Shown piece after piece: positions 1-10,589 of a stretch of 64,000 bases of DNA (position 1 is the stretch's first letter; each line of letters starts with the position of its first letter). A program made the position numbers and the translations under genes. Source of the stretch: Lycorma delicatula (Eukaryota > Arthropoda > Insecta > Hemiptera > Fulgoridae); the NCBI RefSeq assembly GCF_047948215.1, contig NC_134462.1, forward strand, positions 116,556,437 through 116,620,436. The letters are read 5' to 3'. The notes under the pieces were generated by a model, which worked only from the letters and a program-made list of their open reading frames with translations, did no database searches and was not told the DNA's origin.

Positions 1-1312
1 TTATATAAAAGACGGAAAAAACAACTAATAATCACCTTCGTCGACTTTAAACGGGCCTATGATTGTATAAACCGACCATCCATGCTGAATATTCTGAGAA
101 ACCTGGGCCTTCACCCTAAACTCGTAAACATGATAAAATTAACTTTAACCAATACCCAGTCCAGAGTGAAATTCAGAGGTGAACTCTTCAACCCTTCTAC
201 ATAAAAAATGGATTGAGGCAAGGAGACGGCCTCTCACCACTCCTTTTTAACTGCGCCCTCGAATTTGTCATGAGAAAATGGTATGAAATAAATCCCAAAA
301 ATATAAAAATGGGTACTAAGAAAAACTCTATCACACTAAATTGCCTAGGATTTGCAGATGACCTCGCTCTTTTAGCAAATAATATTCAAGAAGCCAAAAC
401 ACAAATCATGAGCCTTCAAAACCTAGCACAAAAGATAGGGCTTCATATCTCTTTCGAAAAAACTGAACTGATGGCCATAGATCCTCTGGTAATAGAGCAC
501 ATTACGGTAAACAATCATAAAATTAAAATAGTAAAACAATTTAAATATCTAGGGGAAATAATAACTTATAATTTAAATGAAAAAGTTACATGGCAAAACA
601 GGACAAATAAAATTATTAAATCCCAAAAATTAACTTGGTCAACATATAACAAAAAATGCCTTTCTGCTAAAACAAAACTTAAACATTATAAAACTGTAGT
701 TCAGACAGAAGTCACCAATGAAGCGAGACCCTTTTCAAAATCACTCAGAAAAACCAAATTGAAAAAATTCTGAAAATAGAGAGAATTGTCAGAACGTGTA
801 TCAATAAAAAACACCAAAAAGAAGGCCAATGGTGGATTGTGCCAAATGAGGTGGTGTATCGAGAAATAGACCCTGTTACTGATACTATGCGGAAAAAAAG
901 AATCTCTTTCTTTGTTCATCTCATAAGGACACCGGAAACAAGATTGTCAAGAAATATCATTGAAAAGCTCTGGTTCCAAAAGCTAGAAGTAGGATGGATC
1001 AAAGAAATTAGAGAAGATATGAAAGAATTGGGAATTTCCCTGACTGACCTACAGAATAAAACTGGAAAAATTATAAAGCTAAAAGACAAAAGCATTAGAT
1101 TTAAACAAAAGACAGACAGACGACAAAATACAACGAAGAGGGTGTTTACGGATGAAGAAAAGAAAGAAAGATCTGAACGGATGAAGAAATACTGGGCAGC
1201 TCGGAAGAGTAAAATAAGACGCTTTTCTCAGAAAAGATCCAACTAAAATTGACTTAAGTGGTCCCATGTTGGCCGTAAAAGCATAATAATAATAATAATA
1301 TATATATATTTA
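1..1312 (+). mobile_element. LINE reverse-transcriptase fragment, 5'-truncated by window edge
   Basis: This is the C-terminal half of a non-LTR retrotransposon ORF2. Frame 1 carries the RT motif FVDFKRAYDCIN (from base 37) up to a stop at 202-204. The reading then shifts frame into NGLRQGDGLSPLLF and the catalytic motif GFADDLALLANN, followed by FKYLGEII. A second shift near base 755-775 leads into the C-terminal region (RKKRISFFVHLIR, then a lysine/arginine-rich tail ending in ERMKKYWAARK) and a stop near 1246. A short 3' UTR ends in a TAA/TA microsatellite at 1283-1312, typical of LINEs that end in simple repeats rather than poly(A). Two frameshifts make it a pseudogene. The clade is not assigned. 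Degenerate relatives lie at 10590-11530 and possibly 26690-27030. Confidence 0.85.
213..1246 (+). pseudogene. RT and C-terminal domain of LINE ORF2 (broken)
   Basis: Two overlapping open stretches, 213-773 and about 755-1246, encode the palm (FADD catalytic pair), the thumb (FKYLGEII) and a basic C-terminal region. They lie in different frames, so no full protein can be made. The apparent start at 213 is not a true start, because the RT sequence continues upstream in frame 1. The FADD aspartates are intact, so the copy is fairly young compared with the LINE at 10590. Confidence 0.8.
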
Positions 1313-3340
1313 TATTTGGTACCTGTTTTTCTTAATTAGGTTAAAATAATTAATTTGGTACCCAATAGAATAAGATGTCAAATTAATTATTATTTTTTCT
1401 ACATCCGACTCGCTGATGCCGCCTTCTTTTAAAACAATGCGATATAGAATTACATAATTTTTCCGCTTACGTTGGTCAAGTTGTACAATTCACTTTTGAA
1501 AAAAATTTCTGGCTACATCATAAAACATTTAAATTCAATAATTTTAGCTACTTAGGGGATCATGCCTCAGGGGGTTTTTTCTAATGATAAAAATATTTAC
1601 TAAATTAGATTTTAAATAATTTAAAATCCAAACACTAAAAAATTTCTCTTATTTTAAGAATTTGAGAAATCCCTATCAGCGGAGGAGGTATGAAGTTATT
1701 TTAACGGCTTTATTGTTTAAAAAAATATGTTTTGTGCATTCAGATTTGAAATTGCGAAAGATAGTCTTTTTTTTCATTATGGTGGCTCAAATAACCGAGG
1801 GGAAGGATTAATTTTAATTAATTAAAAAGTAAAACCATCCAAGCATTCAGGTAAAAGTAATTTTTGAAAAGAAACTCCCAAAATGATGATAATAAATTTG
1901 ACATTGTCTTAAAATGATACAGCCACAATTATAAAGAAACAAAGTTGTAATTTTCTAGGAAGAGGAGAAAGTTATTTGCTAAATTTTTTTCAAGAAATAC
2001 TAAACGGTAAAGGCTGTCTAAAAATTAAGATTTTTACATTTTAAGTGGAAATAGAAACCTGCAAGGTGGATTTAAATTTTAACAAAATTTAGAAAAATAT
2101 TTTTATTTAAACCAGAATCTTTTGTTACAAGTGACCATTGGAGTAGGACGGGCACCTTGTAGCGGGGACTATTGGTGTAAGAGTATAGATGAAAAATGTT
2201 CAATTTACTCTTTTTTTGAGGAAAGATATAGCTATAAAAAATATATACACAAAGCAATTTTTGGTGAAGGGGAATGAATATGAAATAAAAACTTTAGTTA
2301 TTTGTGATTTTGATTTAAAAAAATTCAACTTTCGTAAGAAAACTTTTTTCTACAGTATCTCCACTAAAAATTTGAAATTTTATTTCGGCCAAAACAACCT
2401 CACCCTTTTTCTATTTTTTTTCAAAAGTTTAATACATTCTCTCTTTCCGAAGGTATTACCTGTCATGTCATCCAAGTTGGAAGGAAATCTGTCTACGGGA
2501 GCCAGAGTTATAAAACCAAATAAAAGTCATCGTCTGACGATGTAAATTTTTTGGACTTCGGAGCATTCAAATAAATTTTTTTGTTTATTATTTACAATTT
2601 GTTTAAATAAATTTTTATTACTTCTTTTTAAATATCTCCTTAAGGTTCAAAATTTGAAAAGAAGACCAATTTTTTAGTTTCCTTTTTTGTTCGATCTTAT
2701 ATTCTTTCCCGTAATAGCTATAGTTTCCGGCAAAGTAAAATAAACAATAAAAGAAGAAAGAAAATTATATAAATTTATTATAAATGTTACCGTTTTACTG
2801 TTAGCATCTCAAAATATAGTTACATTAAGTAATAACATCTATTATTATAGATGACAATAACGTTCGTCAGTTGAATAATAAAACCGACTGATAGGCGTTT
2901 TAATTATAAAATAAAAAAAAAATTAATAAATTTGACTTCGTTATATTAAGAGAATGAGATGTAGTACTTTTGCAGAGGTAAACATTTTTCTTTAAAAGGA
3001 TTTACTCTTCTTGTCATTTAATGTTACCGACAGCTAAAGAAGAAACTTAGGGTTTGGTACCGTGAACCGCACCAACAGTTTCCCCCTTCATAGACATATA
3101 TACAGAACTACAGTTCCTGATACTAAAACTCTTATTTGTAATCGAATCAAAGTCTCCTTAATTGCGATACCGCTTCAGTTCTTCGGTTAAGTGAGTTCCG
3201 TTCGTGTAAGTAATTGTCTTCACGCAACTTAAACTTTAAAAAAAAAATCAATTTATACCCAACGCCAACAGGATACAGTAACAAAAACCAAACTCTCTGT
3301 CGATATAATTTTGGATTTTTCATTTCCTTTCGCAATACAA
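1313..3340. other. AT-rich intergenic DNA, no gene found
   Basis: No coding domain was recognised. The longest open stretch (2189-2545, plus, 118 codons) has low-complexity Lys/Phe/Asn composition and no known motif. The segment about 2110-2180 and 2440-2545 is GC-richer than its surroundings and could be an old repeat, but no second copy was found in this window. Confidence 0.5.
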
Positions 3341-3486
3341 TACAAACGATTTAAATAATATAAGCTTTACGTATAAGCTATAATTTTTTTTTCAAATTTT
3401 TATTTACAATCGGGTTTTGTCGGAACCTTATGTAAATTACATCACAGAAATTGACAGTAAAAAGTAATCTCCATTGAGATTCCTCA
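3341..3486. repeat. Diverged direct repeat, copy 1
   Basis: This copy begins TACAAACGATTTAAATAAT and ends GAGATTCCTCA. It matches 4153-4289 in the same order and orientation, with clear divergence and small indels. The ~665 bases between the copies hold no recognisable gene. An old segmental duplication or two copies of an unclassified repeat would both fit. Confidence 0.65.
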
Positions 3487-4152
3487 GTGAAATCAGTTCT
3501 ATAGAATGAAATCAGTGAACGCTCTTCCTACTTGTAAAGAGAAAAAAAATTCACTTAAAAATATCCAAAAATTTATTAAATATTTTAAACATTACACAAA
3601 ACAATTTTAATTTAATGAAAGTTTGATAAAATACAATAATTATTGGTCTCAGAATGTAACTCCGTTCTGTAACTTTACAAGATGTTTAAAATTAAACAAA
3701 AAAAAAAGTAATAAAAATACTCGTAATAAAAATAAATAAAGGAATATTATATGTCAAACAATACTTAATTTAAAGTTACACAAGTTTCAGATCGATTAAT
3801 CTTATATTTCGGAATCTCTACATATTCGATGAAGCTTTGTCTGTTCTTGGATTTTACATAATCGTATCCCTTTGCTTATATTGTGAACGTACGCACATTT
3901 ACGGCTTGTTATATCTCTGGATCACCAAACCAGGAAGTATTGTTATTTAAAACCCAATAACAGAATGGCGATCGAGAAACAGTATTCTGAAGTCGTTAAC
4001 GACAAATATAATGAGACCATTCGAGCATCGAATTATCGTTTAAACGCACACATATTCCACACGGAAGTAAAAACATTTTATTTTAGTTATATGAAAAGAT
4101 TTCTAAACATATAAAAGTAATAACATAATTACACAGATACAAAAAAAAAAAA

Positions 4153-4289
4153 ATTACAAACGATTTAAATAATTTAAGCTTTGTATGTAGGATTAAATTT
4201 TTTTTAGATTAGTTACATTTTTGTTGAAACTTAAGTAAATTATATCCCTGATATTGACATTAAAAAGTAATACCCGTTGAGATTCCTCA
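4153..4289. repeat. Diverged direct repeat, copy 2
   Basis: Second copy of the repeat at 3341-3486. Shared landmarks in order are ACAAACGATTTAAATAAT, TAAGCTTT, GTAAATTA, ATTGACA, AAAAAGTAAT and GAGATTCCTCA. No target-site duplication or terminal inverted repeat was seen. Confidence 0.65.
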
Positions 4290-4569
4290 AAAATGATACG
4301 CTACTGCTATGTAAAACTTCTAAAGATAGGTACACAAGGTCCTTTTTAAGAACTGTACTTTCGGAAGTATAATAGAAAACAATTAACAATAAAAAGAATA
4401 AAAAAAACATGCAGAAAACAAATAATAAGAATAAAAAAATTGGCAGATTGATGAAGAAACCCTTCGAAAAAAAATTAAAAAAGTTAAATATGAAAGTGAA
4501 AGCAGAAACGGAGAAGAAGGTAACGAAAAATTTATTAATTAATGCTCAAGACTCAGCGGGTGTAATTAA

Positions 4570-4900
4570 ACTACAGAGCAACTAAGGTCAAGAATATGTA
4601 GCCGCTATAAGTCTTGTAGCATCCTCACAGTTTTCAAGAAGGTTTACGGCCAAACGGTCAGCATGGTGATTTAGTCGAAGTTCATATTTTTAACTGAAAA
4701 GTTGTATTTCTTTCTTAAAGTAACGTAGACTCAAATATTCGCGGATTTCACTGTTTTTAGCAAACCACGGCGCCTCAGGTATACGAGTACACCTCGGTAG
4801 TTAGTTCTGTTGTATGCTTTCAACATTTGCCTTACTCGTCTTGCCCCATACTTAGACGCCTCATGTCACGCTTAGGTTATAATTAAACGCGAAATTTGTT
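4570..4900 (-). mobile_element. Jockey-type LINE, ORF2 C-terminal fragment
   Basis: Read on the minus strand, the segment encodes the region after the RT of Jockey-type elements: PWFAKNSEIREYLSL, then YELRLNHHADRLAVNLLE and an ATRLIAATYS-like end. A diverged copy of the same region lies at 11825-12130, also minus. The upstream RT is missing, so this is a 5'-truncated dead insertion. No poly(A) tail or target duplication was identified. Confidence 0.7.
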
Positions 4901-5433
4901 CTCTGATCCCCTACTGACATAAGTCCATGCGTTGTTTCACAACAAAAAGGAATACATTACTTTGTTGCTTTAAAATATATATCTCAAACTTTATTACTGT
5001 TGTAACGCTAGCAGAGCACTTTAAATATAACAAGCGCTAAGAGTTGTGTTTTTGTTAGTAATGACTTAACATTATACATCCCGTCACTTGGGTAAAAAAA
5101 TGAAGGAACTACTTGTAAATCCGATCACCGTCTTCATTTCGGTGCGCTTGGAAACTGATATTATGCAACGACGTTTTTGGATCGGTGAAAAAGAGAGAAG
5201 TAAACTCATTATTTTCTTAATAAAGTGGTATGGTATGATTGAGAATATTTATAACACTTTTAGGGGCGAGATTTGGTAGGTCATCTAAATTAATATTACC
5301 AATAAATATACGTACTTAAATTTAGTAAAAGTGTTCAATACAACTCGAAGTACTAATCTACAACGTTAATTTCTTTTTATTTTATGAAAATTATCTCGAA
5401 GATGGAAAATGGATTCATAACGAATAATTTTAG

Positions 5434-5435
<2 letters not shown>

Positions 5436-5491
<56 letters not shown>
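5436..5491. repeat. (AT)n microsatellite
   Basis: About 28 uninterrupted AT dinucleotides. Confidence 0.97.
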
Positions 5492-5492
<1 letters not shown>

Positions 5493-6464
5493 TAGATACA
5501 TATCGGTAAAACAATTTAAATTTAAGTCTAAAAAGAAGTATCTGTTGTTGTTGAATTAAATTGTAATCTCTAATGATCTAGAAATGACCCCGTAATAAAG
5601 CGTTATTTTCTCGCAGCTGTACAACAGAATTGGGTTTAATATTTAGTTGATGGCGGTAAGGTTCTCATTAATGAAGCTAATATTAAAAGTGTTAATTACT
5701 TTAAAATTTTTAAATATATTTTTCTCCAACAACGTACATGTAGATCCGCTCTGATTCTTCAAGCCCTTATTTTCAAACCGAAATTGGCCGTATCATTTTT
5801 CGCTAAACGATTACGTATTGAAAAACAGTCTACCATTTCAACTTAACAGACCGAATTTTTTAAACCTAACCGATCTCACTGTTAATAAGATAGTTTACTT
5901 ATTCAAATCTTAGTCTGATTTTTGTATAAAAAATTATTCGACGGATTGTTTTATTGCTGAAATCTGTGAAAATTCTCACGACACAGTATCACATTTATAA
6001 CATAAAAAAAGATATCTCTATCATCAAACAAAACTTCCCATAATTTTGAAACGTATTGTATTAAATCAATATACCGGATTTCTTTATTACAAGCTCTTTT
6101 ATCTTGTAATTTTATAGCCGTGCTTTTTCTTTAATTAATTTTACAACTACAGATTACATTACTGGAATAATATAATCGCAATATTTTATTTACTCCCTAA
6201 TTATAAGTCCATAACTTTATATATATATATATATTTTTTTTTTTTAATATTTGTTATATATATTTAAATTATATTTGTATACTTTTATACTCCTATACTT
6301 TTTTTAATATTTCTTATCATAATTATTTTAAAAATATATATATTAAAATGTGTATATGTTGTTAATAATCATATTATCAACTTATAACTAATATTCACAT
6401 CATTAACAAATTAATATACACTTAATTTGACATAAAAAGTCCAAATCTAAAGCAGTATACTTAT

Positions 6465-6473
6465 TCGAAAGAC
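6465..6473. repeat. Target-site duplication of the MULE (left)
   Basis: TCGAAAGAC, identical to 9344-9352. Confidence 0.8.
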
Positions 6474-6966
6474 AGCTTCCAGAACGTTTGGTCCACACTG
6501 CAAGGTACATGTGAAGTCTAATATCCATTAATTATTTAGGCCATATTCCAGTTTCGTTCGTCGTACCTAAGTCCACTAAAGGCAATGTCCATTTACCGTA
6601 TTGTCCACTACAAGACTAAATAAAATCCATTGCGTATTTTCTAGTTCATTTACCGAGACAAATAAAAAAAAGAGAAACATAACTTTTTTTATATTTATTT
6701 ATTGTATATGTATCCCAGAAATAATTATGACATATACTATTAATTAGTCGTTACAGATTTCAATCATCAATCAATTCTGCAAAGTTCACCTTCAGTCTAT
6801 ACGCGATGGCCCTCAAGTAAGTTGTCAGGCGTTATTATATTGTTGATATAGTTGTACAACTTCAGCAATGCGTGTTTAGTTTAATAAATATGTTTTTTTT
6901 TCACAGGCGGTCTTATGTTAATAAGTGGCCTCCTAGCAGCTGGATGATATCTTATTGATTTTGTTG

Positions 6967-8100
6967 CTATTCGTCTATCATTGTATCTATGAATCTCCAT
7001 CGGAAGGGATGGTGAACAGTCATCAACTTCTGACAATTATTACGCCATCCCTCGACGGCACTGTTTGTTCTCTGCTGGCCACTTATCACGAGGTCATAAA
7101 GGTTCCACATTTCGACAGGGAATCTTGCGTTCCCAGCTTTTCGTCGGCCTCGAGTTCGTCTTCCTCTTACGTATACCCGCTCGACGTATTCCACGACCGT
7201 CCAGACCCTCCGACATTATTTCAACAATATCATCAAAGACATCAAGGACATCTTCCTCGGGAACAAATGGTAATTCCAGCAGTAATAAAATTTTCTTCCG
7301 TACTTCACTCCCTGTGGTGTTATATTCTGCCGCTAATCCCACTGACTGAATTTGACGCCAGATCGATTGAGATCAATGGAATAAGCAACCCTTTATGTTT
7401 TCATTTTGAACAATTTGTCGAGCTGCGTTAATATTTGGCAACTCGAAATCCATCATGATAATTCCAGGATGTATATAGATATTTGCTTCTCGTGCTGTAC
7501 TTACAACGCGTTCGTAAAGCAGTCGATACGTGTCCTCCGTTTCCCGCGGTGTAAGAGCGTATACGAATGAGATGACGTGCCCTCGAAAAATACCGTGTAA
7601 TGTAAATAGTTGCGTCAATTGATTTGGCGCCGTCTTAAAAATACCGTCCGCGAACGTTATTGGGCTAGCAGAGAAGAATCGCACGTTTTCTATTACGGCA
7701 AAAACAAGTATTCTGTTCTCATCTTCTGTTCCGGAATCGTACAAAAGGAACCTCTTTCCAGCAAGAGTAACACGGTATTCATCGTGAACGGCAATGTCTT
7801 GCAATGAAGCGAGATTCGCAGGACGGCCTCTATTTTGATTTCGATTAATCTGTCGTGGCAACGTACCCCTTTCAGGTAACATCAAAAGCAGTACTTCCAA
7901 GTGGACGTCTCGTAAAGTCAACCTCATGGTCTGTGGTGGGGGTTCATGTGGAATCATTCTGCACGACGCTGTAAGTTGTCCCTTACCTTCGTTATTTCCC
8001 CTTACACACATTCTCCTTGCTGATGATCTCTTGTACCATCCTTCTGTACTGGTATATCTTCAAGGTCACTCCCAGTAGTACATCTAGCATTGCAGGAGCT
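6967..8100 (-). pseudogene. MULE transposase (FLYWCH-type zinc region plus MULE catalytic domain), frameshifted
   Basis: On the minus strand the largest open part (8011 down to 7373) begins with a Cys/His-containing segment ending in HEPPP, like the tail of a FLYWCH zinc finger. It continues into the MULE transposase core: FADGIFKTAPNQLTQLF, a Tyr/Pro-rich stretch and the acidic motif IMMDFELPNINAARQI, then GCLFH. Frame changes then lead through 7342-7094 (FVPEEDVLDVFDDI) into 7194-6967, which contains the C-terminal signature RFPVEMWNLYDLV and RTNSAVEGWRNN. At least two frameshifts and one stop (near 7350) break it. The N-terminus above 8011 is also degraded. Insect MULEs of the Phantom type have this architecture. 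The family is well supported, the subfamily is not. Confidence 0.85.
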
Positions 8101-8196
8101 TCGTTTTTCACATCTCTAGTACAGTAAACCGTCTTTACTAAACGAATTGAAACAGTATGTGTAGTTATTGAAGTGTAGTGTTGGATCGGTAGCCTT

Positions 8197-8352
8197 GATA
8201 TTATAACTCACAGTGGACTGAAAAAAAACCTAAATCTGAGTGGACTAAAAGAAAGTGGACAAAAAATAGTGGTGGAGAAAAATATTAGTGAATGTTAAAT
8301 AAAATGGACAAACAAAATAGTGGATATTGGACTTTTTGTAGACGTCAGCGTA
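8197..8352. repeat. MULE right-arm internal direct repeat, copy 1
   Basis: Starts GATATTATAACTCACAGTGG and ends CAGCGTAA. It is about 80% similar to 9152-9307 by eye and contains several AGTGGAC-like units. Confidence 0.85.
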
Positions 8353-9150
8353 AATTTGCAATAGATTTCATTCAATAAAAGTTACCTAAATGAACTTCTA
8401 GTATGTGGACGTGAACAGGATATTTATTTAATATTAAAAGAATTTTACCCGTTTAATGAACATATACAATTTACAAAGTAAGTTGAGATAAACAATAGTA
8501 TAAACGTTTTGGATTTAACAATTACTCATTTTGAAAACAATATATCAACAAAGTCTTATATAAAACCAACATCTTCAGGCAGAAACTTAAATTTCCTATC
8601 AACACAACCAATATTACATAAAAAAATCAGGAGATCAGTAGTCAAGAATCTTGCAAACAGAGTAATAAAATTTAACAATCTTAAAATTGCAGATAGAAAA
8701 AAATCAACAAGGCAACGTAGTATACATAACAAAAGAAGAAGCGAAATTAATAAGTATCAATAACGCGATACCGCCAAGAATCTACGGTCTAATAAAATTA
8801 CATAAAAATGATTAACCTATAGTAAATTGCGTACGAAGTCCGACGTACAAGCTATCCAAATTATTGGTTAAAATATTACAACAAATAATCGGAAAAAAAT
8901 AAACCCAAAATCAAAAATTCACGGGAATTCGACACATTTATTAATAAGCAAATAATACCCATACACCGCAAATTAATTTCGTTGGATGTAATTTCATTAT
9001 ATACCAGCATTCCGAAGAATTTAGTAATTGAAACGTTAGAAAGCAAATGAAGTGAAATTGAAAAAGTAATAAATAAAAAAATAAATAAAAAAAACTAGCA
9101 ACGTGGGCAAGCAATGTTTTAATTTCAAATAATGGTGACAATGTCTGCTT
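8353..9150 (+). pseudogene. Penelope-like element RT fragment, blocks in permuted order
   Basis: Bases about 8415-8690 encode the part of a Penelope-like reverse transcriptase that normally follows the catalytic YVDD: an NVLDLTI block and then YIKPTSSGRNLNFLS. Bases about 8708-9050 encode the part that normally precedes the catalytic site: ITKEEAKL, then PPRIYGLIKLHK, SPTYKLSKLL, and a SLDVISLYTSIP-like block. The downstream half therefore lies before the upstream half, and the catalytic region is missing. The second half also changes frame and has stops. Head-to-tail arrangement followed by internal deletion is a known way to obtain this order in Penelope-like elements. The whole piece sits between the two direct repeats of the MULE arm. 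Confidence 0.75.
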
Positions 9151-9151
9151 T

Positions 9152-9307
9152 GATATTATAACTCACAGTGGGCTGAAAACAGACCTAAATATGTATAGAG
9201 TAAAAGAAAGTGGACCAAAACTAAAGGTGGACAAAATTACTAGTGGACGTTAAATAAAATGGATAAACAAAACAGTGGAAACTGGACTTTTTATGGACCT
9301 CAGCGTA
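9152..9307. repeat. MULE right-arm internal direct repeat, copy 2
   Basis: Same order and orientation as 8197-8352, and followed directly by the terminal inverted repeat. Confidence 0.85.
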
Positions 9308-9343
9308 AGGGGACCTTACCCGTGTAGACCAAACGTCCGCTAA

Positions 9344-9352
9344 TCGAAAGAC
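9344..9352. repeat. Target-site duplication of the MULE (right)
   Basis: TCGAAAGAC, identical to 6465-6473, directly outside the right terminal inverted repeat. Confidence 0.8.
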
Positions 9353-10057
9353 CGATATGTGTTTTTGGATTTAATAATCTAATTGTTTAGATTTGTTCTG
9401 AATATAATTTTTCTAAGTAGGCTTACGATCGAGTGGTTATGATTTATAAAATAATAATTATGAAAAATAGTTTTTCATTCGTTTAGAGTTTTAATACATA
9501 GAAAGACACACACGGATAAACCACATTAATTGGTTTTCAAGATAAATAAGTAAATTGTAAAGAGTTAATTTTTATTTTATAAAATAAAATAACCGTAGAA
9601 CTGCAAAAACTACTTTATAAAACAGAAAAGTTACACGTTTACGATTCGTACTGTTAAGAAATTTTACGTGTAATAATTTATCATTACATATAAGACAAAC
9701 AAAAACACGTATTTCTTATAAACAATTGCTTCAGCTGCATTATACGCTCGTGGAAGTATAGTGCTGTACCGTAATGCTGTTTTATATTTGTACGTTTATC
9801 CCTTAGAAAGAGAAATCGGAATTGAAAAAGCGCCAGAGTAGAATAAAACGGTACACGTATTAATGGAATGTAACAGTAGTGTAACTGGCAGTAAATGAAT
9901 TTCATCTCAATCGGAACAAAGGCTTAACTTAAGAAAAGGTCTGAGGAAAACGGGGGAGGTGGAGGGGGAAGAACGACGAATAAGAGGGAATGAAATAGCT
10001 GCTAAATAAAACTCGCAATAAAACGTGGGGGTAAGTCGCAGAAGGTTATTTGGACCG
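9353..10057. other. AT-rich intergenic DNA turning G-rich
   Basis: No gene was recognised. The 73-codon minus-strand open stretch at 9684-9905 lacks motifs. Bases about 9930-10040 are strikingly purine-rich, with several GGGGGA/GGGGAA runs, and lead into the promoter-like block. Confidence 0.45.
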
Positions 10058-10330
10058 TTGTATAAAGTTGAAGTCGCTTTCCAATTAGAAAACTCGTATA
10101 TATCTTGGAGCGCAGTGTACCTTAGTGCACATTCGTTTTATTGGTCCCTACCATCTCACAGCAGTTCTCGCTAGGCACCCTCGAGCCCTGAAAACTAAAC
10201 ACTGAACCAACAGAACCTTCCGCGGACAAAATTTACTACCTTACAAGACTTCTTAAGTACGACGTTCAGAGACTAGTCTTCTTTTCACAAATTGATTCCT
10301 TGTGTCACTACGAAATGCAATCGCCTTAAA
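10058..10330 (+). promoter_or_regulatory. Candidate promoter and non-coding first exon
   Basis: This block is clearly less AT-rich than its surroundings and has no open frame. A TATATAT at 10097-10103 lies about 27 bases before TTAGTG (A at 10124), which is near the arthropod initiator TCAGTY. That is the spacing expected of a TATA/Inr core promoter. The downstream sequence (Ser/Pro-codon-like but full of stops) would be 5' leader. No coding exon follows on either side, so this could equally be the fragment of an unrecognised transposon or LTR. Confidence 0.25.
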
Positions 10331-10589
10331 AGTTAATAAGGAACTAAACAATATAATAAACTACGTTGTACGGTACATGTAAGAGAAAAATAAAACAATT
10401 AAACTGATTTATAACAGGGGAAAAAATAGTAATAAATAAATTAAATAGTTATGAAAACGGTATAAAAAATTATAACCAAATAAAAAACTTCTAAACTTGA
10501 TTAAAAAAAATAATAATAATACTCATTTTCAAGAGTTAAATTTATGAGAGAAATCTGAAAACCCCGTTCGAGATTAAAAGAAAATTAAA

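Larger units (their letters stand above)
4901..6473. other. AT-rich intergenic DNA with microsatellites
   Basis: No gene was recognised. The 63-codon open stretch at 5088-5279 has no motif. The block contains a long (AT)n run (5436-5491), a shorter (TA)n run near 6217-6235 and generally AT-rich sequence up to the MULE target site. Confidence 0.5.
6474..9343 (-). mobile_element. MULE DNA transposon with TIRs, 9-bp TSD and nested foreign RT fragment
   Basis: The left end (6483-6505) reads AACGTTTGGTCCACACTGC and then AAGG. The right end (9314-9337), reverse-complemented, reads GACGTTTGGTCTACACGGG and then TAAGG, giving a clear imperfect terminal inverted repeat. Directly outside lies an identical 9-base direct repeat, TCGAAAGAC, at 6465-6473 and 9344-9352. 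Nine-base target duplications are characteristic of Mutator-like elements, and the interior encodes a MULE-type transposase on the minus strand. The right arm is unusual: it holds two ~155-base direct repeats (8197-8352, 9152-9307) with a Penelope-like RT fragment between them. GTGGAC-rich subterminal sequence occurs in both arms. The element is inactive because the transposase is frameshifted. Confidence 0.85.

Noticed and set aside
2189..2545. A 118-codon plus-strand frame
   Set aside because: AT-driven Lys/Phe/Asn composition, no motif, no splice or promoter context. Probably chance or an old repeat.
7065..7431. Plus-strand frames rich in Ser/Pro
   Set aside because: They are antisense to the MULE transposase C-terminal part.
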